DNA of 64,000 bases from an uncultured Verrucomicrobia subdivision 3 bacterium (GTDB lineage: Bacteria; Verrucomicrobiota; Verrucomicrobiia; Limisphaerales; UBA11358), in assembly GCA_903922735.1 (NCBI GenBank), contig CAIXUZ010000060.1, positions 124,001-188,000 on the forward strand, written 5' to 3'. Within the stretch, counting starts at the first letter, position 1. Each line of letters starts with the position of its first letter. The position numbers and the translations under genes were made by a program. Below are positions 50,091 through 59,752 of this stretch, one piece after another. Under the pieces are notes generated by a model, which saw only the letters and a program-made list of their open reading frames with translations, made no database searches and had not been told where the DNA came from.

Positions 50091-51701
50091 TTATTCCGCC
50101 GTGAGCGCCGCGCGTTCGTTGTTGATCAGGTTGGTTTTTTCCAGGAAATAATCGTACCCGCCGGTGTAAGGTGTGATCTGGCCGGCATTGACGTGCAGCA
50201 CTTTCGTCGCGAGATGGCGGATGAAATGCACATCGTGCGAAATGAACACCAGCGTGCCCTCATATTTCTCCAACGCCAGCGTGAGCGATTCAACGGTGTG
50301 AATGTCGAGGTGCGTCGTCGGTTCGTCCATAAGCAAAAGATTCGGCGGATCCACCAGGAACTTGATCAGGTTCAGCCGGCTCTTTTCACCGCCGCTCAAA
50401 ACCGCGGTCTTTTTGTAGATGTCGTCTTTGCGGAACAGAAATGAGCCGAGAATGCCGCGCACATCGTCCTCCCGCATCTCGGGCGCGCAAGCGAGTACTT
50501 CCTCAATCACAGATTTATCCGGGTCGAGCGTCGCTCCGCGATGCTGGCTGAAGTAGCCGATTTTTGCATTGTGCCCGAGGTCGCGTTTGCCTTTCTGAAT
50601 TTCCACGACGCCCGCCAGAATTTTTAACAAAGTGGATTTGCCCGCGCCGTTTGGGCCGACGAGCACGGTGCGCTCGCCGCGTTCAATGGTGAGGTCGAGG
50701 CCGGAATATACTTTGTGCGTGCCGTAGGCCATGTGAACACCCTCAAGTGAAATCGCGCGCTGTCCGCCGCGCGGCGGCGGCGGGATGTGAAAACGGAACG
50801 GCTTGCGCGGCGCGAGCGGTTTCTCAATAAGTTCGAGGCGCTCAATCTGCTTGAGTTTGCTCTGCGCCTGCGAGGCTTTCGAGGGAATCGAGCGGAACCG
50901 GTCGGCAAACGCCTGCAAGTCGGCGATTTCCTTCTGCTGGTTTTTGTAGGCGGCGAGCTGCTGCTCGTAGCGCTCCTCGCGCTGGCGGAGAAAGTCGGTG
51001 TAGTTGCCGGTGTAGGCGATGAGCTTGCGTTCGGAGATTTCGTGAACCTGCGTCACAATCTCGTCCATGAACACGCGATCGTGGGAGATGAGCAGCACGG
51101 CGCCGGAATAATTCTTCAGATAGTTTTGCAGCCAGAGCAGCGAGAGCACATCGAGATGGGTCGTCGGCTCGTCGAGCAGGAGAAGATCCGGCTCTATGAC
51201 GAGCAGCCGCGCCAGCCGCGCGCGCATGATCCAGCCGCCGCTCATTTCTTTTGCCGGCCGGCTGATGTCGGCTTCCTTGTAGCCGAGGCCGCGCAACATC
51301 TTCTTGGCCTTCGTCTCGACTTCGGGGTCGTTGAGCTTGTCGTGTTTGGCGTGCAGCTCCAGATATTCCGGGCTGGAAACATCGCCGGCTTTTTCAAGTT
51401 CGTGGAGACGTTTTTCGATCTGCGGCAATTCCTCCACGCGACCGGTGGCGACATCCAGCACGGTTTCATCGCCGAGCGCTTCGCCTTCCTGAGGCAGGTG
51501 GCCGACCATCGTCCATTCGTCGCGTTCGATGGTGCCGGTATCGGGCTCGCGCTCCTTGAGGATGAGCGAGAAGAGCGTGGTTTTGCCTGCGCCGTTGGGC
51601 CCGACGAGCGCGACTCGTTCGCCGTAGTTCACCTGGAACGAAGCGTTCTCGAAGAGCGTCCGTCCGCCAAAAGTCATTTTTAGATCGCGAATAATTAACA
51701 T
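50091..51701 (-). CDS. ABC-F family ATP-binding cassette protein
   Basis: Two ABC domains: GPNGAGKTT/EMSGGWIMRARLA/LLLLDEPTTHLD and GPNGAGKST/VLSGGEKSRLNL/LLLMDEPTTHLD; start set to ATG at 51701. Confidence 0.94.
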   Translation of the reverse strand: MLIIRDLKMTFGGRTLFENASFQVNYGERVALVGPNGAGKTTLFSLILKEREPDTGTIERDEWTMVGHLPQEGEALGDETVLDVATGRVEELPQIEKRLHELEKAGDVSSPEYLELHAKHDKLNDPEVETKAKKMLRGLGYKEADISRPAKEMSGGWIMRARLARLLVIEPDLLLLDEPTTHLDVLSLLWLQNYLKNYSGAVLLISHDRVFMDEIVTQVHEISERKLIAYTGNYTDFLRQREERYEQQLAAYKNQQKEIADLQAFADRFRSIPSKASQAQSKLKQIERLELIEKPLAPRKPFRFHIPPPPRGGQRAISLEGVHMAYGTHKVYSGLDLTIERGERTVLVGPNGAGKSTLLKILAGVVEIQKGKRDLGHNAKIGYFSQHRGATLDPDKSVIEEVLACAPEMREDDVRGILGSFLFRKDDIYKKTAVLSGGEKSRLNLIKFLVDPPNLLLMDEPTTHLDIHTVESLTLALEKYEGTLVFISHDVHFIRHLATKVLHVNAGQITPYTGGYDYFLEKTNLINNERAALTAE

Positions 51702-51911
51702 GGAAAAAGTCTTTCTCCGAACCCGGGCGGTCGACGGGGAATGGGATGTTGCCGCCAACCGATCGGGAGGCAGAGTTTAGGGGGCGCCGGCGCGGCGTCA
51801 ACCGTCCATTTGGGCTATGGCGGTTTCCTGGGTAGATGGGTTGATATGAGGTGTTATCCCCATTGTTTAAATGGGAGGGAGGTGATAGTTTTCAAACGAA
51901 TAAAATCAACT

Positions 51912-52442
51912 ATGAAAAAACTCATCATTCTTTCCGCGGTTGCTGTTGGCGTTTATAGCTTGCCGGCTGCTGAGCCGTTCTTTCAGGCTTCGCTCACCCC
52001 GGATATCGCCATTCACAGCAAAACGACTCAAATCGACGGCATCTGCTTGAGCATCTGGGGTGAAAATCCGCAACACGCATTTGCACTTGGTTTCGTCAAC
52101 GGCAGCACGGGCGATAGCATTGGTTTCTCTCTCGGCCTAGTGAACTACGCCGAGGGCTATACCGGTTTTTCCTATGGACTGGTCAACATCAGCTCCCGGT
52201 ATTTTAGCGGCGTGCAGATGGGCTATGTCAATGTCTCGTCCGGCACGTTTGTGGGTGTGCAGGATGGCTGGGTGAATATCGCGGAAGATTTTACCGGCCT
52301 GCAGTATGGCTTGATCAACTATGCGAAAAATCTGCGCGGCGTGCAGATCGGCATCGTGAACATTGCGCGCAATAATCCTTGGTTCAAGGAATTCCCGGAC
52401 AAGCTGGCCACCGGTTTTCCGATCGTGAACTGGTCTTTTTAA
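51912..52442 (+). CDS. exported surface-repeat (LA_2272-like) protein
   Basis: Signal peptide MKKLIILSAVAVGVYSLPAA; tandem about 14-aa motif GFSLGLVNYAEGYT/GFSYGLVNISSRYF/GVQMGYVNVSSGTF/GVQDGWVNIAEDFT/GLQYGLINYAKNLR/GVQIGIVNIARNN. Confidence 0.75.
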   Translation: MKKLIILSAVAVGVYSLPAAEPFFQASLTPDIAIHSKTTQIDGICLSIWGENPQHAFALGFVNGSTGDSIGFSLGLVNYAEGYTGFSYGLVNISSRYFSGVQMGYVNVSSGTFVGVQDGWVNIAEDFTGLQYGLINYAKNLRGVQIGIVNIARNNPWFKEFPDKLATGFPIVNWSF

Positions 52443-52462
52443 ACAAACCGTTCTTTTTCAAA

Positions 52463-52492
52463 ACCGGAGGCTGCAAGGCTTCCGGTATTTTT
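52463..52492 (+). terminator. intrinsic terminator
   Basis: ACCGGAGGC tgcaa GGCTTCCGGT ATTTTT. Confidence 0.7.
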
Positions 52493-52745
52493 AATACCCT
52501 TGCTTTAGCAGCCAATAGACAAGCCACATCGCCACTAGGCTGGCAAACGTCATGGGCAATGCTGGCAGAAAAAAGGAACAGGCGGTGATGGCTGCGCCGC
52601 CAGCGAACGGGATGGCTGCCCGCTGGCGCCAGCCGTAAAGCAGATAACCGCTGCCGACTGCGCCCCAGATCAGCGAGGCCCAGAGAAAACTCTGATTCAT
52701 CAAATCCACGTCGGTAATCTGCCGCAACTTTGTGCGGCTTGCCAC
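52491..52745 (-). CDS. small membrane protein, hypothetical
   Basis: Three hydrophobic segments; coherent short ORF. Confidence 0.45.
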   Translation of the reverse strand: MASRTKLRQITDVDLMNQSFLWASLIWGAVGSGYLLYGWRQRAAIPFAGGAAITACSFFLPALPMTFASLVAMWLVYWLLKQGY

Positions 52746-52772
52746 GCAAATTGGCTGTGTTAGATTTCCGTC

Positions 52773-52982
52773 GTGAGCAATTTCTTCCAGCCTAACATCA
52801 AACGGCAGGGTCGCATCGCCCGCGGCGTCATCGGTACGCTCTGTCTCATCGCCGGAATAGTCTTGGTGGATTACAAACTCTGGCTGGGATTGGTTTTCGT
52901 GGTCGCCGGATTATTTGCGATTTACGAAGCACTCGCCGGCTGGTGTCTGGCCCGCGCCTGCGGCATTAAGACAAAATTTTGA
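52773..52982 (+). CDS. DUF2892-like small inner-membrane protein (GTG start)
   Basis: GRIARGVIGTLCLIAGIVLVDYKLWLGLVFVVAGLFAIYEALAGWCLARACGIKTKF. Confidence 0.7.
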   Translation: MSNFFQPNIKRQGRIARGVIGTLCLIAGIVLVDYKLWLGLVFVVAGLFAIYEALAGWCLARACGIKTKF

Positions 52983-53007
52983 GTTTCTGATAATCGCTGT
53001 TTTTTAC

Positions 53008-54306
53008 ATGAAGCTGCATAAAACCTTGTTTTTCCAGGGTGCGGTGATGTTTTGCGCGGCACTTTTGCTTGGAAGTGGCAAGGCTGGCTTGTTTGCGGCT
53101 GAAGTCGCGGTTGCGGAGCCGCCCACCTCATGGGTTGATCCCGCTACTGGCCACCGCATTATCCGCCTCACGCGTGAGCCTGGCTCTGAAAGTTTTTATT
53201 TCAACTACAACGCCTACACCCCCGATGGCAAAAAAATGGCTTACACGACGCCGGGCGGGATTTCGGTCCTGAATCTTTCAACCCTGGAGACGAAGCCGGT
53301 TGTGAAAGGTTCAAACAAAACCATCAGCGTCGGCCATCGGACGCCGAATTTATATTACACCAAGACCGCCAGTGATCGTTATTTTTCCACGCTGTGGTGC
53401 GTCAATCTCGACACCGGTGAATCAAAAAAAATTGCCGACCTTCCGCGGCGCGCCACAGTTGTCACCATCAACGCCGACGAAACGCTGGGCGCCGGCACCT
53501 TCATTGAAGGTGATGCCAATGCTGGCGGCGCTTACGATGGCACCCCCCAGCAAACTCCGTCGCGCCTTTCGCCCACCAACCTTGGCGAACCGGCGAACAA
53601 AGGCGAACTTATGGCCCGACGGCTCACGGCAAAACTGCCGATGACCATGTTTACCATTGATCTGAAAACGGAAAAACTTACGACCTTGCTGGAACACAGC
53701 CCCGACTGGTTGAATCATCTGCAATTTTCACCCGCCGATCCGGCCCTCCTGCTGTATTGCCACGAAGGGTCGTGGGAAAAGGTTGATCGGATTTGGACCA
53801 TTCGCACCGATGGGACGCAGAATCAGTTGATCCACCGGCGCCAGATGGAAATGGAAATCGCCGGTCATGAATGGTGGGGTGCCGATGGCCGGACGCTTTA
53901 TTACCAGCTCCATTTCCCCAGTGGCGGTCATGTGTCGTTCATTGCCAGTTATAATGTGGACACGCAGGAGCGTGTCTGGCTGCAATACAATCCTGACCAG
54001 TCATCCATCCACGATAATTCCTCACCCGATGGCAAACTGTTTTGCGGTGACGGTGACGGCCACTCGCCCTGGATTTTTCTTTTCCGTCCCAAGCTGGTCC
54101 GCGACCGGCAAACCCTCGGCACCAATTTGATCAGAGGGGGCTATCTTGAGTCGGAGAAGCTGGTCAATATGTCCAAGCATAACTATCGGCTTGAGCCCAA
54201 CCCGAGTTTCACACCCGACCAGAAATTTGTTATTTTCCGTTCCAACATGTTTGGGCCTGATTATGTCTTCGCCGTCGAGGTTACAAAAACGGGCTCTGCT
54301 CGTTAG
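53008..54306 (+). CDS. oligogalacturonate lyase-like beta-propeller protein, exported
   Basis: Signal peptide; WVDPATGHRIIRLTREPGSESFYFNYNAYTPDGKKMAYTT; HEWWGADGRTLYYQ; HNYRLEPNPSFTPDQKFVIFRSN. Confidence 0.8.
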   Translation: MKLHKTLFFQGAVMFCAALLLGSGKAGLFAAEVAVAEPPTSWVDPATGHRIIRLTREPGSESFYFNYNAYTPDGKKMAYTTPGGISVLNLSTLETKPVVKGSNKTISVGHRTPNLYYTKTASDRYFSTLWCVNLDTGESKKIADLPRRATVVTINADETLGAGTFIEGDANAGGAYDGTPQQTPSRLSPTNLGEPANKGELMARRLTAKLPMTMFTIDLKTEKLTTLLEHSPDWLNHLQFSPADPALLLYCHEGSWEKVDRIWTIRTDGTQNQLIHRRQMEMEIAGHEWWGADGRTLYYQLHFPSGGHVSFIASYNVDTQERVWLQYNPDQSSIHDNSSPDGKLFCGDGDGHSPWIFLFRPKLVRDRQTLGTNLIRGGYLESEKLVNMSKHNYRLEPNPSFTPDQKFVIFRSNMFGPDYVFAVEVTKTGSAR

Positions 54307-54371
54307 TGAATTGGCTGTTACTGCAATTCACTGTTTGCGAAGCGCTTGCCTCTTCCAATTCCAATCAAAAC

Positions 54372-54398
54372 GCCACGGGACTTTTCAAATCCCGTGGC
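54372..54398. terminator. hairpin between convergent genes, probable bidirectional terminator
   Basis: GCCACGGGA cttttcaaa TCCCGTGGC, perfect 9-bp stem. Confidence 0.6.
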
Positions 54399-54417
54399 GC
54401 AAGCGGATTTCAATTGC

Positions 54418-55692
54418 TCAGGCTTCGCCGGGAATCGGACAGACGCCGTCCTTCGGCGCGATCACGGTTCCGCCTTCAAAATCCGCCGGGGCGGGTGTGA
54501 GCGCGAGGTTATACCACGGCGATTCGGTGTTCGTGGTCAGGTCGGTCCAGCGGACGAGCTGGCCGGTGTAGGCGGAAATCCGGCCCATGATGCCGGTCAA
54601 GGTCGCTTCGGCGACATCCTTCGCGCCATTCAGCGGGGTGCCTTTGGCAATGGCCGCCAGCAAATCCACGTGTTCCTGTACCTGGCCGTCGGCGTGGGTG
54701 GTGAAATCCGGGATTTTGAGGCTGGCGAGCTTGGCGGATTGCATCTTGCCGGCGCCATAGGTCGTGCCTTCGGTGCCGATGTAAAATTCGCCGACGTTGT
54801 CATAGCAGCTTTTGATCTGCCGGCACATGCTGTGGATGTGGCAGTCCTCGCCATAATTGAAATCCACGCTGAAGAAATCGAATTGATTGCCGGTCTGCCG
54901 GCGGGCGCGTCCGCCGAAACCGATGGCTGAAACCGGCGGGCGGCCGATGAACCAATTGGTCACGTCCAGCTGGTGGAGGTGTTGTTCGACGATATGGTCG
55001 CCGGACATTTCGACAAAGCTGGTCCAGTTGCGGACGAGATAGCTGGCATCGCTCTCGCCGGGGTTGCGCTCTTTGAACCACAGCTTGCTCTGGCACCAGC
55101 TGATGGTGCCGCCGGTGATTTTGCCGATGGCACCTTGCGAGATGGCAAATTGATTGCGCAGATAGGTGCTCATGTGGCGGCGTTGCGTACCGGCGACGAT
55201 GCAGAGGCCTTTATTCTTGGCCACTTCACCGATCGCGATGACTTTGCGCGCTCCAACCGGGTCAACGGCGACGGGTTTTTCGATGAAGCAATGTTTGCCG
55301 GCGGCAATGGAGGCTTCGAGGTGCAACGGACGGAAAGCCGGCGGTGTCGCCATCAGCACGAGTTCAATCGGTTGTTCCAGCACTTTATGGTAGGCGTCCG
55401 GCCCGCCGAAGGCGCGGCAGCCGGGATGTTTTTGGGCAAGCTTGTCGGCTTTTTCCTGGAAAAAATCGGCGACGGCCACGACTTCGATTTCATATCCAAG
55501 CGTCTTGGCGGCTGCGATGATGTTGCCGGTCGCGCCGGTGCCGCGTCCGCCGCAGCCGATCAGTCCGATTTTGAATTTTCTGCTGGCGCCTTGCGCGCGG
55601 ATGTTGAACAGCGGCAGCGCTGAAATCGCCGCGCCGGCAACGGCGACATTTTTGATGAAGTTCCGGCGTGGCATGATGAGGGGTGTGGTCAT
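54418..55692 (-). CDS. Gfo/Idh/MocA family oxidoreductase with Tat-like signal
   Basis: MPRRNFIKNVAVAGAAISAL; IGLIGCGGRGTGATGN; EKPVAVDPVGARKVI. Confidence 0.92.
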   Translation of the reverse strand: MTTPLIMPRRNFIKNVAVAGAAISALPLFNIRAQGASRKFKIGLIGCGGRGTGATGNIIAAAKTLGYEIEVVAVADFFQEKADKLAQKHPGCRAFGGPDAYHKVLEQPIELVLMATPPAFRPLHLEASIAAGKHCFIEKPVAVDPVGARKVIAIGEVAKNKGLCIVAGTQRRHMSTYLRNQFAISQGAIGKITGGTISWCQSKLWFKERNPGESDASYLVRNWTSFVEMSGDHIVEQHLHQLDVTNWFIGRPPVSAIGFGGRARRQTGNQFDFFSVDFNYGEDCHIHSMCRQIKSCYDNVGEFYIGTEGTTYGAGKMQSAKLASLKIPDFTTHADGQVQEHVDLLAAIAKGTPLNGAKDVAEATLTGIMGRISAYTGQLVRWTDLTTNTESPWYNLALTPAPADFEGGTVIAPKDGVCPIPGEA

Positions 55693-55765
55693 GTTTTTGT
55701 TTTGTTAGTGTTTGGTTTTAATGTTTGACGCTACGATGAATAGCTTGGTTAAAACAATTTTCCGG

Positions 55766-56683
55766 TCACTTGGCCGCTGGAGCGGGAGTAGGCTTGGGTT
55801 GCGGTTTGCGTCCTGGTTTGGTGTCGAGGTTCTGTTCCAAATCCTGGGCCGTGACGGTGGATTGCACCCCATCCGGCGGCACTTCCACTTTGGCCACCCA
55901 AAGGATTCCGTTCAGAACGACCTTGCGGAAATTATCATCGCCCCAGTTGCGATGAAAATGGCCGCCGGTGAAGCCGAAGCCGCGGCCGCTGTCCGGGCGT
56001 TCGCTCGTCCATGCCACGGTTTGCGGCTCGCCTTTAGCGACCGCCTCGCGCACGGCGGGATTTCCTTCATGCGGTCCGTCATAGCGGTCCATGGTGGAAG
56101 CGGGCGGAACGGCGTTGAGAATCGTTTTCACGCCGGTCATGCCGTCGCGGAACCGCATATAGAAATACCATTCGTCTTTCATGCTGAACGATTTCAGCCC
56201 GCGCGTGACAGGATGATCGGGAATCGTTTTGAATTCCGCCTTCCAGACCGGGTTCACCGAATGATTGATTTCAAAGCACCCGCCGATCCAGTCGAGGAAT
56301 TCCTTCTGGCCTTTGTTCGTAGTGGGTTCGACGGCGTAATGGAGGCAAACCAGTCCGGTTCCCCGTTTCGTCAGGGCTTCCAATTGCTGCAGATGATCCG
56401 CTTGCAAGGCCGGATGTCCGCCGCCGCCATCACTGTAAATCACCACCGCCGCCGCGCCATTCAGCACGCTGGAATCTGCCGGCCAGTCGTTGGTGTAAAC
56501 TTCCACCTTGATGCCGGGAACATTCTGGAGGCATTTTTGGAATAACAGCAATCCCGCGCGGTGTTCGTGTTGGCCGGGGCCGTGGCTGGGTTTGCCGGCA
56601 ATCATCACGATCCGCTTGTCTTCCGCGTGACTGACGGCCGGGATGATTGCGGCCAGCAATAACAATATGAAAAGTTTTCTCAC
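55766..56683 (-). CDS. ThuA domain-containing protein, exported
   Basis: VMIAGKPSHGPGQHEHRAG, GTGLVCLHYAVEP, RGFGFTGGHFHRNWGDDNFRKVVLNGILWVAK. Confidence 0.88.
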   Translation of the reverse strand: MRKLFILLLLAAIIPAVSHAEDKRIVMIAGKPSHGPGQHEHRAGLLLFQKCLQNVPGIKVEVYTNDWPADSSVLNGAAAVVIYSDGGGGHPALQADHLQQLEALTKRGTGLVCLHYAVEPTTNKGQKEFLDWIGGCFEINHSVNPVWKAEFKTIPDHPVTRGLKSFSMKDEWYFYMRFRDGMTGVKTILNAVPPASTMDRYDGPHEGNPAVREAVAKGEPQTVAWTSERPDSGRGFGFTGGHFHRNWGDDNFRKVVLNGILWVAKVEVPPDGVQSTVTAQDLEQNLDTKPGRKPQPKPTPAPAAK

Positions 56684-56703
56684 GGCTTGATTGGCGGAAT
56701 GAA

Positions 56704-57561
56704 TTATTTCAAAGTCTTTTTCAGGAACGCCAGTCCCTTGATGGCGATGTCGTCCCGGCGCGGTTCAATCTTGCGCCAGATGGCGGCGGCGCGGGCAATC
56801 ACCTTCACATCGGTGGTAAAGGATTCAATCACCACCGCGCCCTGGTAGCCGATGTCTTTGAGCGCCTTGGCCGCGCCTTTCCAATCCACATTGTCGTTGC
56901 CCGGCGTCCCGCGATCGCTGGCGCTCGCGTGGATATGGCCGACGTGCCGGCCCGCCCGGCGAATGGAATTTGCCGGATTTTTTTCCTCGATGTTCATGTG
57001 GAACGTGTCCAGCAGCAGTTTCAAGGCGGGGCTTTTCACTTCGCGGATCATCTGCAAACCCTGTTCCACCGTGTTCAGAAAATCCGTCTCGAAGCGATTC
57101 AGCGGCTCCATGCAGATCACTTTGCCGTTGGCTTGAGCGTAGGCGCAAATCGTCTTGAGGTGATTGCGGACGGTGCGCCATTGGCCGCGATATTCCGGAA
57201 GCGGCACGGCATCGGCGCGGCCCGTCGCTGAATACAGCGGGCCCATGACGATGTTGGTGCCGAGCAGATCCGCCATGTCCACCAGTTGCTTCATGTAAAC
57301 GACCGCCGCCCGTTGTTGCGCCGCCGTGCCGCGCAAATCGCGGCTGGGCGGAAAACACGCGCAGACCGAAGTGCAAACCAGCCCATGCTTGTCCAACTGG
57401 GCTTTCACGTAAACCGGATCGATGTCCGCCGGGTTTTCCACCGCGATTTCCACGCCGTCGAACCCCCACTTCTTGAACTGCCGGAACAGCTGCGTGCTGC
57501 GATTGGTGAAAGGTGAGGTGAAAAGAAAAGTGTTGATGCCGAATTTCATATTGGGTTTCAA
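56704..57561 (-). CDS. sugar phosphate isomerase/epimerase (TIM-barrel)
   Basis: KFGINTFLFTSPFT, WGFDGVEIAVE, VICMEPLNRFETDFLNTVEQG, LLLDTFHMNIEE, GHIHASASDRGTPG. Confidence 0.9.
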   Translation of the reverse strand: MKPNMKFGINTFLFTSPFTNRSTQLFRQFKKWGFDGVEIAVENPADIDPVYVKAQLDKHGLVCTSVCACFPPSRDLRGTAAQQRAAVVYMKQLVDMADLLGTNIVMGPLYSATGRADAVPLPEYRGQWRTVRNHLKTICAYAQANGKVICMEPLNRFETDFLNTVEQGLQMIREVKSPALKLLLDTFHMNIEEKNPANSIRRAGRHVGHIHASASDRGTPGNDNVDWKGAAKALKDIGYQGAVVIESFTTDVKVIARAAAIWRKIEPRRDDIAIKGLAFLKKTLK

Positions 57562-57664
57562 AGGGATGACGGAAAATCTACTTCACCCGCATCAAATGAA
57601 AAGCCCGAACTTGTGTCGTTCCGTTCCGTTGTTCCCGTCGGCAGCCTTGCGTCTTGGCGCGGAG

Positions 57665-58561
57665 TCACCGCAGCTTGAAGCCGCCCTGCAAAATGACTTC
57701 CGCCGCCACCATGATTAGAAACACCACGCCCACGAGCGCATTCAACCGGAAGAACGCGGTGTTGATCCAGTTCAAGCTGCGGCGTCGCGCAATCCAATGT
57801 TCCATCACCAGGCAGGCGACGATGACCAGCCAGCCGATGACATACGCGATGCGGAACCGGCACAGCAATCCGAAGCCGAACAGCCCGCCGCACATGAACA
57901 TGTGCGCGAGAAAGGCGGCGGCCAGCGCGTTTTTCGGCCCCCAGGCCACGACCAGCGAGCGTAGACCGTGGGACCGGTCGAACTCGTAATCTTGCAGCGC
58001 GTAGATGATGTCAAAGCCGACGAGCCACAAAACCACGCTCGCCGCCAGCACAACCATCTGGACGATTTCGAGCGGCGAAACATTCGCTCCCTTCACCGCC
58101 AGCCACGCGCCGATGGGCGCGAGCGCGAGCGCGATGCCGAGGAAAACGTGAGTGTAATCCGTGAACCGTTTTGTCAGTGAATAAAAACAGACCATCACCA
58201 GCGCCACCGGCGAAAGATAGAAGCAAAGCGGATTCAACAGCCAGCTGGCTGCGATCAATCCCGCCGCCGCGAGCGCGCACAGTGAAATGGCGCTGATCAG
58301 CGAAATCGCTCCGGCAGGCAGGTGCCGGTTTCGGGTGCGCGGGTTTAGCGCGTCAAATTTGCGGTCCACAATCCGGTTGAACGCCATCGCGCACGTCCGC
58401 GCGCAGACCATCGCTGCCAGAATCAGTCCAAAAACCCGCCAACCCGGCCAGCCGCGGGTGTCTCGCGCCGCTACCAGCATTGCCGCCAGTGCGAACGGCA
58501 GCGCAAATACCGTGTGCGAGAAGCGCACGAACGAAAGATAATTTTTAATATGGGAAAACAT
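57665..58561 (-). CDS. ubiA: 4-hydroxybenzoate polyprenyltransferase (UbiA family)
   Basis: ARTCAMAFNRIVDRKFDALNPRTRNRHLPAG; ALQDYEFDRSHGLRSL. Confidence 0.92.
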   Translation of the reverse strand: MFSHIKNYLSFVRFSHTVFALPFALAAMLVAARDTRGWPGWRVFGLILAAMVCARTCAMAFNRIVDRKFDALNPRTRNRHLPAGAISLISAISLCALAAAGLIAASWLLNPLCFYLSPVALVMVCFYSLTKRFTDYTHVFLGIALALAPIGAWLAVKGANVSPLEIVQMVVLAASVVLWLVGFDIIYALQDYEFDRSHGLRSLVVAWGPKNALAAAFLAHMFMCGGLFGFGLLCRFRIAYVIGWLVIVACLVMEHWIARRRSLNWINTAFFRLNALVGVVFLIMVAAEVILQGGFKLR

Positions 58562-59093
58562 TCAACATTTAACATTCAACGCTCAACATCGAAGGGTCAG
58601 ACAGCTTTGCTGGCGGGGTAGCGGACGGGGTTTAGGGATTGGCTGGATTCCGTTTGGGCATTGCGCTTTGCGGTCTGGATGCTTGAATGAAAAATGCGGA
58701 TCAGCTCTTCGCTTTCGCCCAGGATAAACAAAAGCGTGGTGTCGGCTTTTACCCAGGCCTTGAGCTTTATCAGCCGCGCCCAGCAACGGGTTTCGCGCAA
58801 TTCTTTGAGGCAGATTTTCAGTTTATGAATGAAGTCATCGCGGGATTCAGCCGCTTCGGCTTCGCCGTGATTCGGATAAGGGGATGTTCCGGAGCGCAAA
58901 ACCTGTCCGGCGACATGATTGCCGGAACGGGTAGGAGGCAAGGATTCGGACAGATCAATCACCGCCGAAGCAAATTCCAGCAGCCGGTTTTCGAGATCAA
59001 ATTTCCGGCCCGCGCTTTCACCTTCATGGAATTCCATGACCACAGCTTCCCCGTCCTTGGGCGTTGAGTGTTGAATGTTAAACGTTGAATGTT
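58557..59093. mobile_element. inverted-repeat-bounded insertion carrying a four-helix-bundle ORF (candidate)
   Basis: AACATTCAACATTTAACATTCAACGCTCAAC (58557-58587) is 29/31 complementary to GTTGAGTGTTGAATGTTAAACGTTGAATGTT (59063-59093). Confidence 0.5.
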
Positions 59094-59106
59094 CCGCCTT
59101 TTTCAT
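58597..59106 (-). CDS. four helix bundle protein (S23/IVS family)
   Basis: KFDLENRLLEFASAVIDLSESLPPTRSGNHVAGQVLRSGTSPYPNHGEAEAAESRDDFIHKLKICLKELRETRCWARLI; start 59106 or 59037. Confidence 0.85.
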   Translation of the reverse strand: MKKAEHSTFNIQHSTPKDGEAVVMEFHEGESAGRKFDLENRLLEFASAVIDLSESLPPTRSGNHVAGQVLRSGTSPYPNHGEAEAAESRDDFIHKLKICLKELRETRCWARLIKLKAWVKADTTLLFILGESEELIRIFHSSIQTAKRNAQTESSQSLNPVRYPASKAV

Positions 59107-59107
59107 T

Positions 59108-59677
59108 TCATTCTTTTTCCTCAACCCAGCGCGGAGCCAGTTTGTTTTCGACGCCGATATGGTCGAGCACGCGGGCGACGACGGTATCCGCCAGTTCGAC
59201 AATCGTTTTCGCGCCGGAATAAAAACTGGGGTTGGCCGGAATCAGCGTCGCTCCCGCCAGCAGCAGCAATTCCATGTTCTTCACATGGATGAGGCTCAGC
59301 GGCGTTTCGCGCGGCACAAGGATCAATTTCTTCTTTTCCTTCAGCACCACATCGGCGGCGCGGAGCAGGACATCCTCGCTGTAGCCGTGGGCGATGCGGC
59401 CCATCGTGCCCATCGTGCAGGGGATGACCACCATGACATCCGGCGGATTCGAGCCGCTGGCGAACGGCGCGTTCATGCTTTTGAGCGCGTGCGGTTTCAC
59501 GCCGGCGGGCAGGCGCAGTCCGCCGGGCAATTCCTCCGCGACGACTTGCTGCGCATAGTTGCTCATCACGACGTGGAGCTCGTGTTCCTGCGGATTCAAA
59601 TTATCCAGCAGCCGCTGCGCATACAGCGCGCCGCTGGCTCCCGTGATGGCGACCAGAATTTTCACGGGCCGAATCAT
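59108..59677 (-). CDS. ubiX: UbiX family flavin prenyltransferase
   Basis: ILVAITGASGALYAQRLLDNL, VMVVIPCTMGTMGRIAHGYSEDVLLRAADVVLKEKKKLILVPRETPLS; start set to ATG at 59677. Confidence 0.94.
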   Translation of the reverse strand: MIRPVKILVAITGASGALYAQRLLDNLNPQEHELHVVMSNYAQQVVAEELPGGLRLPAGVKPHALKSMNAPFASGSNPPDVMVVIPCTMGTMGRIAHGYSEDVLLRAADVVLKEKKKLILVPRETPLSLIHVKNMELLLLAGATLIPANPSFYSGAKTIVELADTVVARVLDHIGVENKLAPRWVEEKE

Positions 59678-59752
59678 GCCGTAATTCCATCCGGCAAACA
59701 AGCCGCGCCCGAATCCGCTTGAGTCCGCTTTCGCGTTCCGCACAATTGGCGC

